Below are positions 10,046-20,499 of a stretch of 64,000 nucleotides of DNA, in pieces. Under the pieces are notes generated by a model that saw only the letters and a program-made list of their open reading frames with translations, had not been told where the DNA came from and made no database searches. Each line of letters opens with the position of its first letter. Position 1 is the stretch's first letter. The DNA is from Diplonema papillatum (lineage: Eukaryota > Euglenozoa > Diplonemea > Diplonemida > Diplonemidae): NCBI GenBank assembly GCA_030068145.1, contig JAPJBO010000090.1, forward strand, positions 248,001-312,000, in the 5' to 3' direction. The position numbers and the translations under genes were made by a program.

Positions 10046-10837
10046 TATATCAGTCATTCTCCTGGCGACCGTTCAAATATGGAAGAACCCATCTGGATGT
10101 CAACCCCTCGTCATTTTCTTTGGTCCGAGGGCGTTTTTGAACTGTTTTGAATTCGATCTTTTCATTCCGACCCTCGGTGGGCTCCGAAGCTCGATATTGA
10201 CGGGCTTAAGCCCAAAATTAGGTTTTGCGGAAAACGCATTCTCGTGTTTTGCCATCGAGGGGGTCGCCAGTTTTTCTGTAGCACCCCGGGAACAAAGTTC
10301 CCAGGCATGCTCCGGATTACAACCATCTTTGATTGACGAAATTAGAGGCGGGGCTGGTGCGTGTATGGGCTGCAACAGCTTTCCCCTGTGTCACCGTACT
10401 ATACCACAAGGGGCACCACGAGGGCCTAGCACCCTGTGGGCTCAGTACCCGCCATCCCAGTTCTGAAGTGCGTTCATAGGGTGATGGCAATTTGCCTGGT
10501 GAAGTGGGGTGCAACAGGAGGGCCATGGGGGTCAACCTTTTGTGTGATCCGAGGTGGTATTTTGACGATTTCGTGACCGATCTTTCCATTCCGTGTCTTC
10601 TCGGGAGCAACAGGCACGTATCACACGCGTCCCCGGTATAATCTAAGTATAATTATATCGGCCCGAACTTGTCCAAGGGGGGTCGTCATTTTTTTCTAAA
10701 ACCCCGGGAACAGAGAGACCAGGGACACCTGCGCCCATAGCATCAAAGATTGGTCGATTTAGTGACACCTTTGGTGACTGTATGCGCTGCAATAGGATGG
10801 TCATTTTTGAACGGTCGCCAGGAGAATGACTGATATA
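10046..10837. mobile_element. E element: 792 bp with perfect 32-bp inverted ends
   Basis: The first 32 bases (from TATATCAGTCATTCTCC) are the exact reverse complement of the last 32. The element interrupts the third 195-bp unit: the unit's sequence stops at CTCCACAC on the left and resumes on the right near TTTCGAGTTGCGTG. TATA at both borders may be the target duplication. The interior holds two diverged direct segments (CCCCGGGAAC and ATCTTTGAT near 10290 and 10700). There is no transposase. Left-half relatives occur at 29655 and 29793. Confidence 0.85.
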
Positions 10838-10997
10838 CAATAAAATTTCGAGTTGCGTGTTTCCGACGATCCCGTATGGGCGTACAGAATGGTGCCTTCG
10901 AGTGTTGCGGTTTTCGTCACTTCGCCTCTCATACCAAATACTAGAAAAATGTATGAACTGGACTTAAGCTGGAACGGGGGGATGGTTCGATGGGTCT

Positions 10998-11138
10998 TTC
11001 GCCCCCACACGGTGAGGCGAAGCCCCAGAAGCTGGAGTTAAAGAGGGAATGCCCGAGCCACGCCCGAAAAGAGTGTGCTGCCGCCACCAAACCGCGTGTA
11101 AATCCACACCCGAAAAGCGGGTGTGACACCCGCTTTTT
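10998..11138. mobile_element. D-family element, single copy
   Basis: Starts CACACGGTGAGGCGAAGCC then CCCAGAAGCTGGAGTT and ends in the perfect hairpin AAAAGCGGGTGT-G-ACACCCGCTTTT (11113-11137). The same order of blocks is found inverted at 45285-45386. Confidence 0.7.
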
Positions 11139-11574
11139 TATCTCCAGGACACTGCTATGGAAGGGTTTCGAGTTTTTGTGTTGGGAGCCTTGTTCTCGTG
11201 CATACGCCAAGTGGCTCACTCTGTTGCCTTTCCACTGGGCTCGTGGTGGTTTACTCGTGCGCATGTAGACTTCGTGAGCTGCTGTGCTGCTAGTACATGC
11301 TAGTTCGTGTAGAGTAGTGCTTGGGACTCGTGACATTCTCGTGGGATACAAGACACTGCCTCCCCCGTTGAGAATTTTTTGCGACGGGTCTCCTCGAGGA
11401 TTTTCCTGCGAAAGGAGGTGCTGCTTCGGCAAAAGGAAAAACAAAAGGTGGGAAAAGGAGATTGTTTCTTTCCCCGTCGATGCTGACTGTCTGCTCTGCG
11501 GACAGAGCAGCGGAAGGCAGAAGCCCGTGAAAGAATGTTGAAGTATGGTTAATTTCTTTTTGAGTGGCTCATGT
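11139..11574. other. No feature recognised
   Basis: No repeat, RNA or convincing coding sequence seen on either strand. Confidence 0.4.
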
Positions 11575-11930
11575 CAATTTAACCCATGTTTTATGACAGA
11601 CTCCCATTCTCCCAAACAGGGGTTCCAGCCAAATGGTTTCACTTCCGTTAAGTAGTTGGCAGAGCATTGGGACGCGAGGCAAGGCGGCCGCGTACGTTCT
11701 GCACGCTGCTACGAGAATTACTTCTGTTTGTGTCGAATTGCGAAGCCCACGAAGGCTTTGGTCGGATTTAGCTGACATAAAACTCCAGTTAAAAAATATT
11801 CGTGTGGTGTCGCCTGAAGGGGGGTGACCTCGAAGCCGAGCACTGGGAACTTCTGAGTACATGGACCACATGGATCAGGATGCACACGCCGTTGAGCTCC
11901 CGGCTTATCCCGTGGCACTTTTTATACCGG
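11575..11930. repeat. Repeat N followed by repeat G
   Basis: 11575-11795 is family N (TTTATGACAGACTCCC, GCAGAGCATTGGGACGCG, GCGAAGCCCACGAAGGC), also at 33690-33960 and 37612-37690 with blocks in a different order. 11795-11930 is a diverged family G copy (TACATGGACCACATGG, CTTATCCCGTGGCAC). Confidence 0.7.
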
Positions 11931-13198
11931 TAAAAATCAGTGTGCGCGCAATCAGGCGGGCTGATTAAATTTCGAGCCTTTTTTTATTTTACCAAACATG
12001 AAATGTTGGAGGAAATGAGAAGCTTTTCGCCGCAAACCGTGGCGTGTTCACTTGCGTCCTGAATCCAGCTTTCTTCGTAAAAAACGAACAGGCACTGCGT
12101 TCAACGAAACGCAGACTCGCACAAGATCAGCCGATTGTCGACAGTACGCTTTGGCTATGCCGCCCAAGGAGCGGAATCAGCTTGACGCACAAACCGGGCA
12201 AGATGTGAACGAAGATGTTGTCGCAAAACCCTTCTGATCGGCAGACCATCAGCACGATGAAAGAAGTTCGGTGAGAGTTAGTTTAGAGCACCTGTTTGGC
12301 ATCGGAACCGCAGTATTCTTTCCGCGTGTCTAATATCCAGGGCTCACCCCCCGAGTGCTAGCGTTTATTTCACCAGCCCTGCGACAGTAATCATCTTCGC
12401 CTTTTTCTTCCAACGCGGCTTGTTTCGAGAGAGAGAGAGAGAGACACACGCAGGGCCTCCCCCAGCCACCTGCACGTGTTCTCATACTGGCCATCGCTGC
12501 TGCGCTGACCTTTTCCGAGAGGAATGGGGAGGAAGTGAGAGAGAGAGAGAGAGAAAAAGAGACGAGTGTCAAAGTAGCAGGGACCATCTCTTCAGATGAG
12601 TCGCCTTAGTATCAACGCCCGGGTACCTGTAACCCGGGGCCCGGGCCCTGGAAAATTTTCCAGGGGTTTTGGCCCTGGACGATTGCCAAAGGAAAAACTC
12701 TCTGGCACAAGAAGGGGGGGTGGGGGGGGCGTTCTGGCAGCACACGACGAATTAGTTATGGAGTTTTTCTAGATACTAACTAGTACAATGACTAGCTCGG
12801 TGTCTGTCGTTTTGCAGCAACTAGCAAAATAGCTAGTTATCTTCACCAGGTTATTTACCTTATCGTATATATTAGTGCGTCGTGCAGGTTGATGTTCAGA
12901 CAGAAGCGCTGCATTCGGCAGTTTGAGGTCATCGGCATGCGAAGGAGGGGGGGGGAGAGAGGAAGATGCGTGCGTATTTTTCCATTTTCTCCGCAAAGCG
13001 GACACGAGGAGCATGTTGATCACACGCTTTCGGTCCGAGGGGCAGGTGTTCCGGGCATTTCTTTGAGGAAGGCGGGCGAACAGGGATTCATACGGAAATC
13101 TGGTACGATCGAAGAGGTAGGCATCCAGTGGTGAATGCAGATTATCGCCACAGATTCCTTGCATTCTAACCCAAACTCCTAGTGGCTGTCACAGCAAA
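11931..13198. other. No confident gene; microsatellites
   Basis: GA runs at 12428-12445 and 12537-12556, a GGGGCCCGGGCCC palindrome near 12635 whose block recurs near 57875, and a G-run at 12712-12730. A 131-codon minus frame (13164-12769, ATG start) is open but has no recognisable features, so I do not call it a gene. Confidence 0.4.
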
Positions 13199-13402
13199 GA
13201 GGCCGCTTGTGGATGATAAGTGATAGGTGGGGCTTTATAAGCACGTCGACTCGCGACGGTTAGGCAGCTTAGCAGAACAACTTGAACGCGTACCAGCAGG
13301 TGCCAGCAGAGAGCTGCGCTGGTTGCCTCCCAGTACGGCTGATACTTGCCGCAGTTTCTGGTGCAGAGCTGAGCAGAACTCTAGCATCAAGTAGTAGAGA
13401 CG
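13199..13402. repeat. Duplicated 200-bp segment with TATA-like motif, copy 1
   Basis: Nearly identical to 13848-14048. Each begins with GATAAGTGATAGGTGGGG and a TTTATAAGCAC box and ends CTAGCATCAAGTAGTAGAGAC. The TATA-like box suggests a duplicated promoter or an LTR-like end, but no transcript is evident. Confidence 0.8.
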
Positions 13403-13644
13403 CTAAGGTGATGCTGCGGTTTTCTGAGTCTGTGAGCAACTGGGGACGAACGCGTCTCGGGCCTGACACGAAAAGTAATGTCCGGCATCAAAAGACTTTG
13501 CCTCGTACTCAACATCAGCCACCCCAGGCGCATGTGAAGGAATGCACACTCTGGCATTTGCACTCATTCGAATCATCGTCCTCGCGCCACTAGGAGTATC
13601 TTGCCCGCTCAACTAAGTTATGCTAGCAGGAAACCCCAGCAGGA

Positions 13645-13806
13645 GCGAAAACAATACAACTACAAAGTGGGTCTTTTTCGTTGAACGCCTGCGCCCGCCA
13701 CCAAACCCAGCTCTACCTGTGTTTCGTGTGGGCTACAGCACATTTACCTCCTTTGATCTTTTGCGACTGGCTGGTCTTCCCAAGCATTTCCTACAAAGCA
13801 GGTGCG
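13645..13806 (+). repeat. Repeat S1 copy
   Basis: AATACAACTACAAAGTGGGTC, then GAACGCCTGCGCCCGCCAC, CTACAGCACATTTACCTCC and CATTTCCTACAAAGCAGGTGC: the right part of the S1 repeat. Confidence 0.8.
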
Positions 13807-13847
13807 TTTGTTTGTACGTGCCGGGGGAGGATTAGCCTTCTTGTGGC

Positions 13848-14048
13848 CGATAAGTGATAGGTGGGGCTTTATAAGCACTGGCTCGAGCCACGTCGACTCC
13901 CGATGATTAGGCAGCTTAGCAGAACAACTTGAACGCGTACCAGCAGGTGCCAGTAGAGAGCTGTGCTGGTTGCCTCCCAGTACGGCTGATACTTGCCGCA
14001 GCTTCTGGTGCAGAGCTGAGCAGAACTCTAGCATCAAGTAGTAGAGAC
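13848..14048. repeat. Duplicated 200-bp segment with TATA-like motif, copy 2
   Basis: Second copy of 13199-13402, differing by a 14-base insertion (TGGCTCGAGCCACG) after the TATA-like box and a few substitutions. Confidence 0.8.
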
Positions 14049-14096
14049 ACTCCGCAGAAGCTGCACCGAAGGGAGGGGTTTGTCACTTTGTACTTT

Positions 14097-14126
14097 TTTC
14101 GACCGTGGGGGCGACCCCACGGTCGA
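14097..14126. other. Perfect 13-bp hairpin with GCGA tetraloop
   Basis: TTCGACCGTGGGG, loop GCGA, CCCCACGGTCGAA. A GNRA-type loop on a GC-rich perfect stem; no run of T follows, so it is not an obvious terminator. Confidence 0.75.
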
Positions 14127-14494
14127 AGCCCCCAGGGGAGGCGAATATCCTGAACACAACTTTTTTTTTGGAAACCTTTCTGTACTTGTGTGTACGCTTC
14201 TTCTTTTCGAAGAACTGTCCGGCGTGGGGTCGCCTAGGTTGACTAGACGCCGGAAAACCCATTGCGGCAGCAGGTGGCATTCCTCCTGCGGACGGCATAG
14301 CAACCAGGGTGTGAACCCAGGAGAAGTGCGAAAACGGGTTTTGTGGCACGGGGGAATGCTGGATGAAAATCGATATGCTGATGGGCAGCGCACTGCCAGA
14401 TTGAGATTGTGCAACTAACTGGCGACCCCTCGAGTGTGCCTAAACAGCAGGTGCTTCTACAACGAAAGGTACCCCCCTCCACCACGAGAACACC

Positions 14495-14863
14495 CACAGG
14501 GTGAGGTCCAGCCTCAGAAGCTGGAGATAAAGAGGGTGTGCCCGGGTCACACCGAAAAGCGGGTGTGCTACAATACAGATTGACAAGCTATAGGGTCGTC
14601 AGACACAGTTTTCGAGCTAGCGGACACAGATTGACAAGCTATAGGGTCTTCGGACACAGTTTCTGAGCTAGCGGACACGGATTGACAAGCTATAGGGTCG
14701 TCGGACACAGTTTTTGAGCTAGCGGACACAGATTGACAATTGTCGGACACAGTTTCTGAGCTAGCGGACACAGATTGACAAGCTATAGGTCGTCGGACGT
14801 GGGACACCCGATTTTCTAACCCAAGCTTTCACTCCAGCTTCTGAGGCTGGACTTCGCCGTGTA
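14495..14863. mobile_element. D-family MITE with internal minisatellite
   Basis: The left end (CACAGGGTGAGGTCCAGCC, TCAGAAGCTGGAG) is inverted at the right end (CTCCAGCTTCTGAGG, CTTCGCCGTGTA). Between them, 14575-14790 holds about four imperfect copies of a roughly 50-60-bp unit (CAGATTGACAAGCTATAGGG, GACACAGTTTTTGAGCTAGCGG). Confidence 0.8.
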
Positions 14864-15044
14864 GGAGGGAGACTGTAGCTGTGGGGATCAGTCGACACGA
14901 CCCACGGCGCGTCGTGGAGGATCGATGGGTGGGCGGGAGGAAGGGCTAAAAAACGTGATCAAAAAAAAAAAAAAAGACAAGGACAAAAAAAAAAGAAAAG
15001 GAAGAAAAAAAAAGAAGAATAGTTGAGTCGCAGCTCTTGACTTG
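14864..15044. other. A-rich low-complexity DNA
   Basis: Runs of A and AAG between 14955 and 15020; no gene. Confidence 0.7.
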
Positions 15045-15213
15045 AGTATGGCTAAAAGATAAAGTGGTGTCACCTGAGGGGGGTAATCTCAGGGCCGCCC
15101 ACGTGATAAAGCCGTTAAGCATTGGGAACTTTTGAGTACACGGACCACACGATCGGCATGCACTGACACCGGTAAGCAGCGCTGCCGGCTCATCCCGTGA
15201 CACCTTTTATATG
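15045..15213. repeat. Repeat G, full copy
   Basis: GTGGTGTCACCTGAGGGG, CAGGGCCGCCCACGTGATAA, GCATTGGGAAC, then CATCCCGTGACACCTTTTATAT. Other copies are at 11795, 20468, 47645, 48095 and 54818. Confidence 0.8.
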
Positions 15214-15233
15214 ATAAGATGCCAAAACCCCCC

Positions 15234-15452
15234 CCCTCCCCTTTGCACTAATAAAACATTTTTTGACGTCATCCCATACTGTATGCCGGCCCCGAAACAC
15301 TGTCTGTGCAGCCCAAAACGGGCCCTAAACGGTTTTTGGCGGGTTAAGTGAAGGTAAAGGGGCCTCAGAAGGCCCACAAGCGGGCCCAGATGGGGTTTCG
15401 GGGCCAGTAAGGGGTGACGTCGAAAAGTGTTTTATTAGTGCAAAGGGGAGGG
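15234..15452. mobile_element. 219-bp MITE, inverted ends about 38 bp
   Basis: The left arm (CCCTTTGCACTAATAAAACA, then TTGACGTCA) is inverted at the right (TGACGTCGAAAAGTG, TTTTATTAGTGCAAAGGGG). The interior is GGCCC-rich. It is joined directly to a family C repeat on its right. Confidence 0.85.
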
Positions 15453-15712
15453 TTTGCAAGAACGTGCTTGGAATGGGTATGTGCTCAACACCGCACTGGT
15501 CCCGTCTGCGCCGTGTTTCGGTCCTTTAAGCCACGGACACATAAGGCGGACCATCATCAGCGTGGAACCTGAGTGTCTGCAGACAGGACTGCGGTGTGAG
15601 TCTGGTTTGTCAGGCGGCTGTTCGTAGCTCGTCACAGCCAGGACCACCCTACTAGAGCACAGGCGAATCCGTCACGGGGAGAAGGCCCCTACAACCGTGT
15701 CTGAGCAATCAG
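15453..15712 (+). repeat. Repeat C, full copy
   Basis: TTGCAAGAACGTGCTTGG, CACCGCACTGGTCCCGTCTG, CGGACCATCATCAGCG, GAATCCGTCACGGGGAGAAG. Other copies are at 17316, 50757 and (three in tandem) 56748. Confidence 0.85.
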
Positions 15713-16675
15713 TTAAAAAACTGCCCTGATTGTGACTGCGACTCGCTAGGCAGCACTGGGGCAGCAAAGGGGAGAAAATGTTTCTTGGGTTTGAAGAGCG
15801 CGTGGTGCTTGCACCACTGAGGCCAGGTTATTTAACCGCGGATTTAGTGAAGGATTGTTCAGGAAACGGTCGCGAGCGAAACCCGAAAAGGTAACGACCA
15901 TTTCACTGTCTTCTTTGTTTTGTGATGCGAACATCACGAGGTGCTGTCCGAAGACACCGCCCACGTGAGCACTGTTAAGCAGCGGTTGCCAGATACTCCC
16001 GTAGCACCTATTCACGGGTTTGCAGGGGTAAAAAGGAAGCCCAAGGGTTGGGGAGGGGGGGTTTTGGCATCGTCTCATATGTACGCGTAAAGAATCCAGC
16101 CACGGAAGGTTCACTACGGTGCGGTGATGGCGAAAGCGAGCCGGAATCGAGAAGAAATGTGAAAACGGGTTTTTGCCTAGAGGCTTTTCGTGTTATTCTG
16201 CAGATGCTTTGGGCTATCTTTGTGTCTATGCTTTCAGTTGTCTTCTTAACCATGGTTAAGTGCGCAAATGGTGTCAGCCGAAGCTGGTAAAGCTCGCCGA
16301 AACACTAGAGCGAGTCAATCACATTCTGAATCGGAGCAGCACTGCGCTCTACTGACATAGCTAACTAATCTGGCATGACCTCGCCTCGATAATCTCAAAT
16401 GGCGGTGATAACAGTCCACGGAAAGGATCGTTCGCGATTCAAGAAGAGGGATGCCGATTAGAATGAGTATGAAGCCCGACAGCGGCGGCGTCAGTGTAGC
16501 GCGCGTGCAGCCTAGGACATTTAGGAGCATCAGAGACCTGCTATTGGCTCGCTCTTCCGCGCGCTATAAGTCGCGCGCAGTCCCCTTAAGAACTTGGTTT
16601 TCATAATAATAGACTGCATAGAAAGAGTAGCGTTCACGTCTAAGTGTTGTCGTAAAAAAGAAGAAGAAGAAAATA
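15713..16675. other. No feature recognised
   Basis: Unique sequence; no coding frame on either strand has splice or composition support. Confidence 0.4.
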
Positions 16676-16893
16676 CTCGAGGGACTGCCTTGCGCAAATT
16701 TCGAAGGAGGCTAGAGGGGGAGAAACAATACAACTACACAAAGTGGGTCTTTTTTGTTGAACGCTTACGCCCGCCACCAAACCCAGATTTACCTGTGTAT
16801 CGTGTGGGCTACAGCACACTTATCTCCTTTGATCTATCGCAACTGGCAGTCTCCTCAAGCATTTCCTACAAAGCAGGTGCTTATACAAAAAAA
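16676..16893 (+). repeat. Repeat S1, full copy
   Basis: From CTCGAGGGACTGCC through GGAGGCTAGAGGGGGAG, AACCCAGATTTACCTGTG and CTACAAAGCAGGTGCTTATA to a poly-A tract. Poly-A at this end and the lack of inverted ends suggest a SINE-like retroposon. Confidence 0.85.
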
Positions 16894-18689
16894 AAGGCGA
16901 AAATGGCGAGACTCGCTGCTACTTCGTTGTCGCAGGGGGGTAAGCCACCCCTCTTGACGTCAAGAAGCGCCTGGTCGTCTCTCCAATGGGGGAGGAATGC
17001 AAGAATGTGCTGCAATGGTTGTGCACAACACCGGAGGGGGAAGATAGACTCTTCTCTGCTGCTCAAACCAGTGATTTTGCACACGGCAGGGCAATCGCAC
17101 TTGTGGCCCCGACTAATTGAAGTAGGCCAGCAGCCTGACAAGAAAAAAAAAAAAACAACGAAATGGTGCCGCACTTCTTTGTTTCAGGGGTAAGCCACCC
17201 CTGAAAGTCAAGGAGAAGCGCCCGATCGCCAGATTTATTGTGTGTACCAGCGAAAGAATGAAAGCAAAAAAAAAAAAAGAAGAAAAATGGAGGAGAAGCA
17301 AAGGAGCAGGGGGGGGGGGTTGCAAGAACGTGCTTGGAATGGGTATGTGCTCAACACCGCACTGGTCCCGTCTGCGCCGTGTTTCGGTCCTTTTAAGCCA
17401 CGGACACAAATGGCGGGCCATCATCAGCGCGGAACCTGAGTGTCTGCAGACAGGACTGCGGTGTGAGTCTGGTTTGTCAGCAGGGGGGAGAGCAGAATCG
17501 CAGCGTCTCAGAAGAGATTGGAAAAGGAAGATGTTTTGTCTCTCTTTTCTTCGCTATTCGTGCGGCACGCTGGATCTGGCCCTGGGATGGGATTCGGCAG
17601 GTGAGAAAGTGTCAGCTCACCCTAATAGTCTACTACACTGCCGTCAAAAGCCGATCGGCGCAAGCTCTTGGGCTTTATAAAGTGAAAGCTTGCTTCACAC
17701 ACTGTTAGAGCCTGCGTGACATTCGGCAATAGGGATGTCTGTATGTATGGCCGAAAGAACTGAGACAGTTCTGTCGCAGTGCTGTCATGCCAGGCCTTTT
17801 CCATCCATGGTGTCGCAGTGGCGACGTGTACTGTACATGGCGCACCCTGACAGCTACACAAAAAAACGGAAAGATACGTCACACAATAGTTCCATTCCAT
17901 ATTTCTTGAAATCTTTCGGTGCCCTGACGCACATGCTAAGCACCAGAGGCATATAAATTCGATTGGACCGGTCGAATTTGTCCTGGCTCGTCGGAACAGG
18001 CTGTTTTGATTACACGACGACTAACACAGCAGATACAGATGCTATCGTGTATCTTCTTCTGCTCCCTTCAACTCAACCCGAATTGGTCGAGAATTCAAAA
18101 CGGGGTTCGTTGACTGACCAGCAGCTCACCTCTCCCGCCTGTTACTTGCAAAGAAATACGAACGTCGAGCGATAATCAGGGGATTCCACATTTGGACCGA
18201 CAGTCCGAATTTGGAAAGGCCTGCGGGGAAAAAGAAGAAGAAAAATGGCACTACACCACCACCCAGGCCCCGGGAGAGGTTGCTATCTGAGCCTCTCAGG
18301 GCCCAGCATGGTCGTGAAGATACGTCGGGTCGCGCTGTGTTGAGCCCTTTCCTGAGTGAGGACGCAAAAAAACGCCAGCGGTCCAAATTTGGAAAATGGG
18401 CCGGAGACCAAGCTAATGAACCGTACACCGCGAGAGTAGGAGAAAGTGACAAGGGAAACTAGAGTTTTCGTTGACCGCACTACCCTGAGCCCAAATCCTG
18501 GACGTGGTTTCAGGTGGAAAATTGGCAAATGGTCTCACACAATGTGGCTAAAAATACTCGACGTAGCTGCTTTGACTCCGAATGGAAGGAGGAAATATAG
18601 AGGGTACCGGGGCAAACACAATCTGAGTTGTTCTTCGCTTACACTACCGTGTGTTGCTTTCGCACTCAGGACCTGTTACCTGTTGTGTT
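16894..18689. other. No gene; one family C copy
   Basis: 17316-17480 is a 5' part of repeat C. GGGGTAAGCCACCCCT is a palindromic block seen twice (16937 and 17189). No supportable gene in the rest. Confidence 0.5.
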
Positions 18690-18838
18690 GTGGGATTCGT
18701 CGTGTTGGGGTAGACCCGCATGACCTCACGTCCGTTCAACACGTGGTTCGGTAGTTACAGCACTTGGGATCCCTTCCGTTCTTTGTCTGGCAGTTATTGT
18801 CGAGCATTTCCTTCCAAGCTGGCGCTTATCATAGCGGC
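18690..18838 (+). repeat. Repeat S1b copy
   Basis: GACCTCACGTCCGTTCAACACG, TACAGCACTTGGGATCCCTTC and CATTTCCTTCCAAGCTGGCG, also at 23465 and 42895. Block order parallels S1 (TACAGCAC..CATTTCCT..AGC.GG), so S1 and S1b look like diverged subfamilies. Confidence 0.75.
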
Positions 18839-19202
18839 TTATGTAAAAATAAAAAAAGAAAACCGAAAAATAGACGGAAGTGTACACGTGTGGGTTCCTA
18901 TTTTTTTGTTTCATTTCTCTTGCGTCTCTCCCGGTTTGCCCCGTGGATTTGCGTGTGCAAGTTCAAGTTCGGTTCCCGAATGGTGGAAAGAGAGCACGTG
19001 GTGTTTCATTCGTGAAGGAGAAACGTCACGCGTTTCAAGCTGAAGCAGGGGGTCTTTGAACCCTGAGGAGGTCTCGAGCTATAAATCGTATGAGCCAGAC
19101 TTGCGAAGGTTGCTTGGCTTGGCTGTAGTAGTCAGCCAAGCCAAGCCCCAAGCCTGACAGCCAGCCATGCGAACCATCATTTTGCAATCTGCGATGCTGC
19201 CC

Positions 19203-19446
19203 AGAGTGAGTCGATGTTCTCATTTCCCCTTTAAAACATCGCTGTGCCACGCGCGCTCCCCTAGCGTCCGGCAGTGTGTAGCGCAGTCGTTTGGTGGTTT
19301 TGAGTGCTTTTGTTGTCTTTGTTGTATGGTCCATTGACAGAGTGAGCCGATGCCTCTCATCTCACCTTTAAAACACGGCCGTGGCACGCATGCTCTTGAC
19401 AGACGCTAGCGTCCGACATTGTCACTGTGTGTCACAGTCGTTGGGT
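19203..19446. repeat. Diverged tandem duplication, about 120-bp unit
   Basis: Both units contain AGTGAG.CGATG, CCTTTAAAACA, AGCGTCCG and CAGTCGTTTGG or CAGTCGTTGGG. The second unit overlaps the end of exon 19625-19422. Confidence 0.65.
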
Positions 19447-19625
19447 ACTGACAAGGGGGTATCATCGGAGCCAGGAAAGAGTACTACGCCATCGGTTTCC
19501 TGCGTTTGAGGCGCGGCGGGGTCCTTTTTGCTGGTTTTGCTGACTCTGGTATCGAAGGGCGAGTAAAACAGGTTTGCCGCTATCCCTGTCGGTTGGGAGG
19601 CTGTTTCATTCTGTTCTGTTTCAGA
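19422..19625 (-). CDS. 3'-terminal exon of an unrecognised protein
   Basis: 67 codons ending in a TGA stop, preceded by an acceptor (CGAACACTCAG) that is the end of a family A repeat. The peptide is polar and rich in Glu, Thr, Ser and Asp (starts SETEQNETASQ), suggesting a disordered tail. No upstream exon could be linked. The call rests on composition and splice consensus only. Confidence 0.35.
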   Translation of the reverse strand, partial: SETEQNETASQPTGIAANLFYSPFDTRVSKTSKKDPAAPQTQETDGVVLFPGSDDTPLSVPNDCDTQ

Positions 19626-19692
19626 CTGAGTGTTCGCTCGAGGATCCGGGGGTTTCGAGTCTCCGGGTGACCGTCGTCGAAATTTTTTGTTC
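19626..19692. repeat. Fragment of repeat A at a splice acceptor
   Basis: GTGTTCGCTCGAGGATCC, GAGTCTCCGGGTGACCGTCG. Its left end forms, on the minus strand, the acceptor of exon 19625-19422. Confidence 0.7.
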
Positions 19693-20499
19693 TTCTTTCT
19701 AGGGCGATGCAGAAGCCCAGTTCGTTGAATCGTAGGTCGATTCTCGTCATTTTTCGTCAGCGCCAACGAGCACGAGAATACTGCATTGAGTAAGCAGGAT
19801 TGGGTGGAACCTTTTCCTTTTCATTCGTTCTTTGTCCTCCAGCTGACCGGGATGACCACGTGCGGATCATCGTGCTTTGCCGAGATTATTTCTGCCCACA
19901 CACGGAGCCGGTCCATCCCTATCTCTTGAAACTGCATCGAAGTGCCTGCTGCTGTTTATCACAGTGAATCACGGTCCACCACGGTCTATCAGGTCCATCT
20001 CTAGTCCCTAGAGCTGCATCGAATTACTAGGCATTATTTAAACCGTAGGAATCCTGCACGACCAACTTGCTATAAAAATTACTAGCGTCGGTAGGGTTTC
20101 CCTCCCCGGGAAGTCTTTTTCGAAGGTGTATAGTGTTGGGTCGGTAGCTACCGATTTCCCAAACTAAAGCATCAAGGCGTGGCGCGAGACGGTCAGCCGC
20201 AGGGCAGAGCGGACGGGGTTGTGGCACTGTGCTGCCTCCGACTCAAGCCTTGCAAGCGGTGGTTGACCGCCACGTCACGTCCCTGGACCAGGGGTGGCTT
20301 TTTTCTTCGTCTTCTTTCTTCGCAGTGATTGTCCGCTTCAAAACCCGGAGGGTTTAGAGTCACCGCGTGACTCTTTGTTTTTGTACGGTTCGAGTGAAAG
20401 ATTCGCTTGAGAATGCGGGATTCTAAAGTCTCCAAATGACTTTCGTTAAGTGGGGTATTTAGTGGGGTGTTTAGCATTGAGTTCTTTTAATTACATGAA
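19693..20499. other. Repeats H, A and G; no gene
   Basis: 20140-20305 is family H (GGTAGCTACCGATTTCC, GCGGACGGGGTTGTGGC, CTCCGACTCAAGC). 20392-20460 is an A fragment and 20468-20525 a G fragment. 19800-20130 is unassigned. Confidence 0.6.

Noticed and set aside
12769..13164. 131-codon minus-strand ORF as a gene
   Set aside because: Open with an ATG, but no recognisable features and no support beyond being open.
14575..14790. CRISPR-like array
   Set aside because: Repeats are imperfect, spacers are parts of the same unit, and the setting is eukaryotic; it is a minisatellite.
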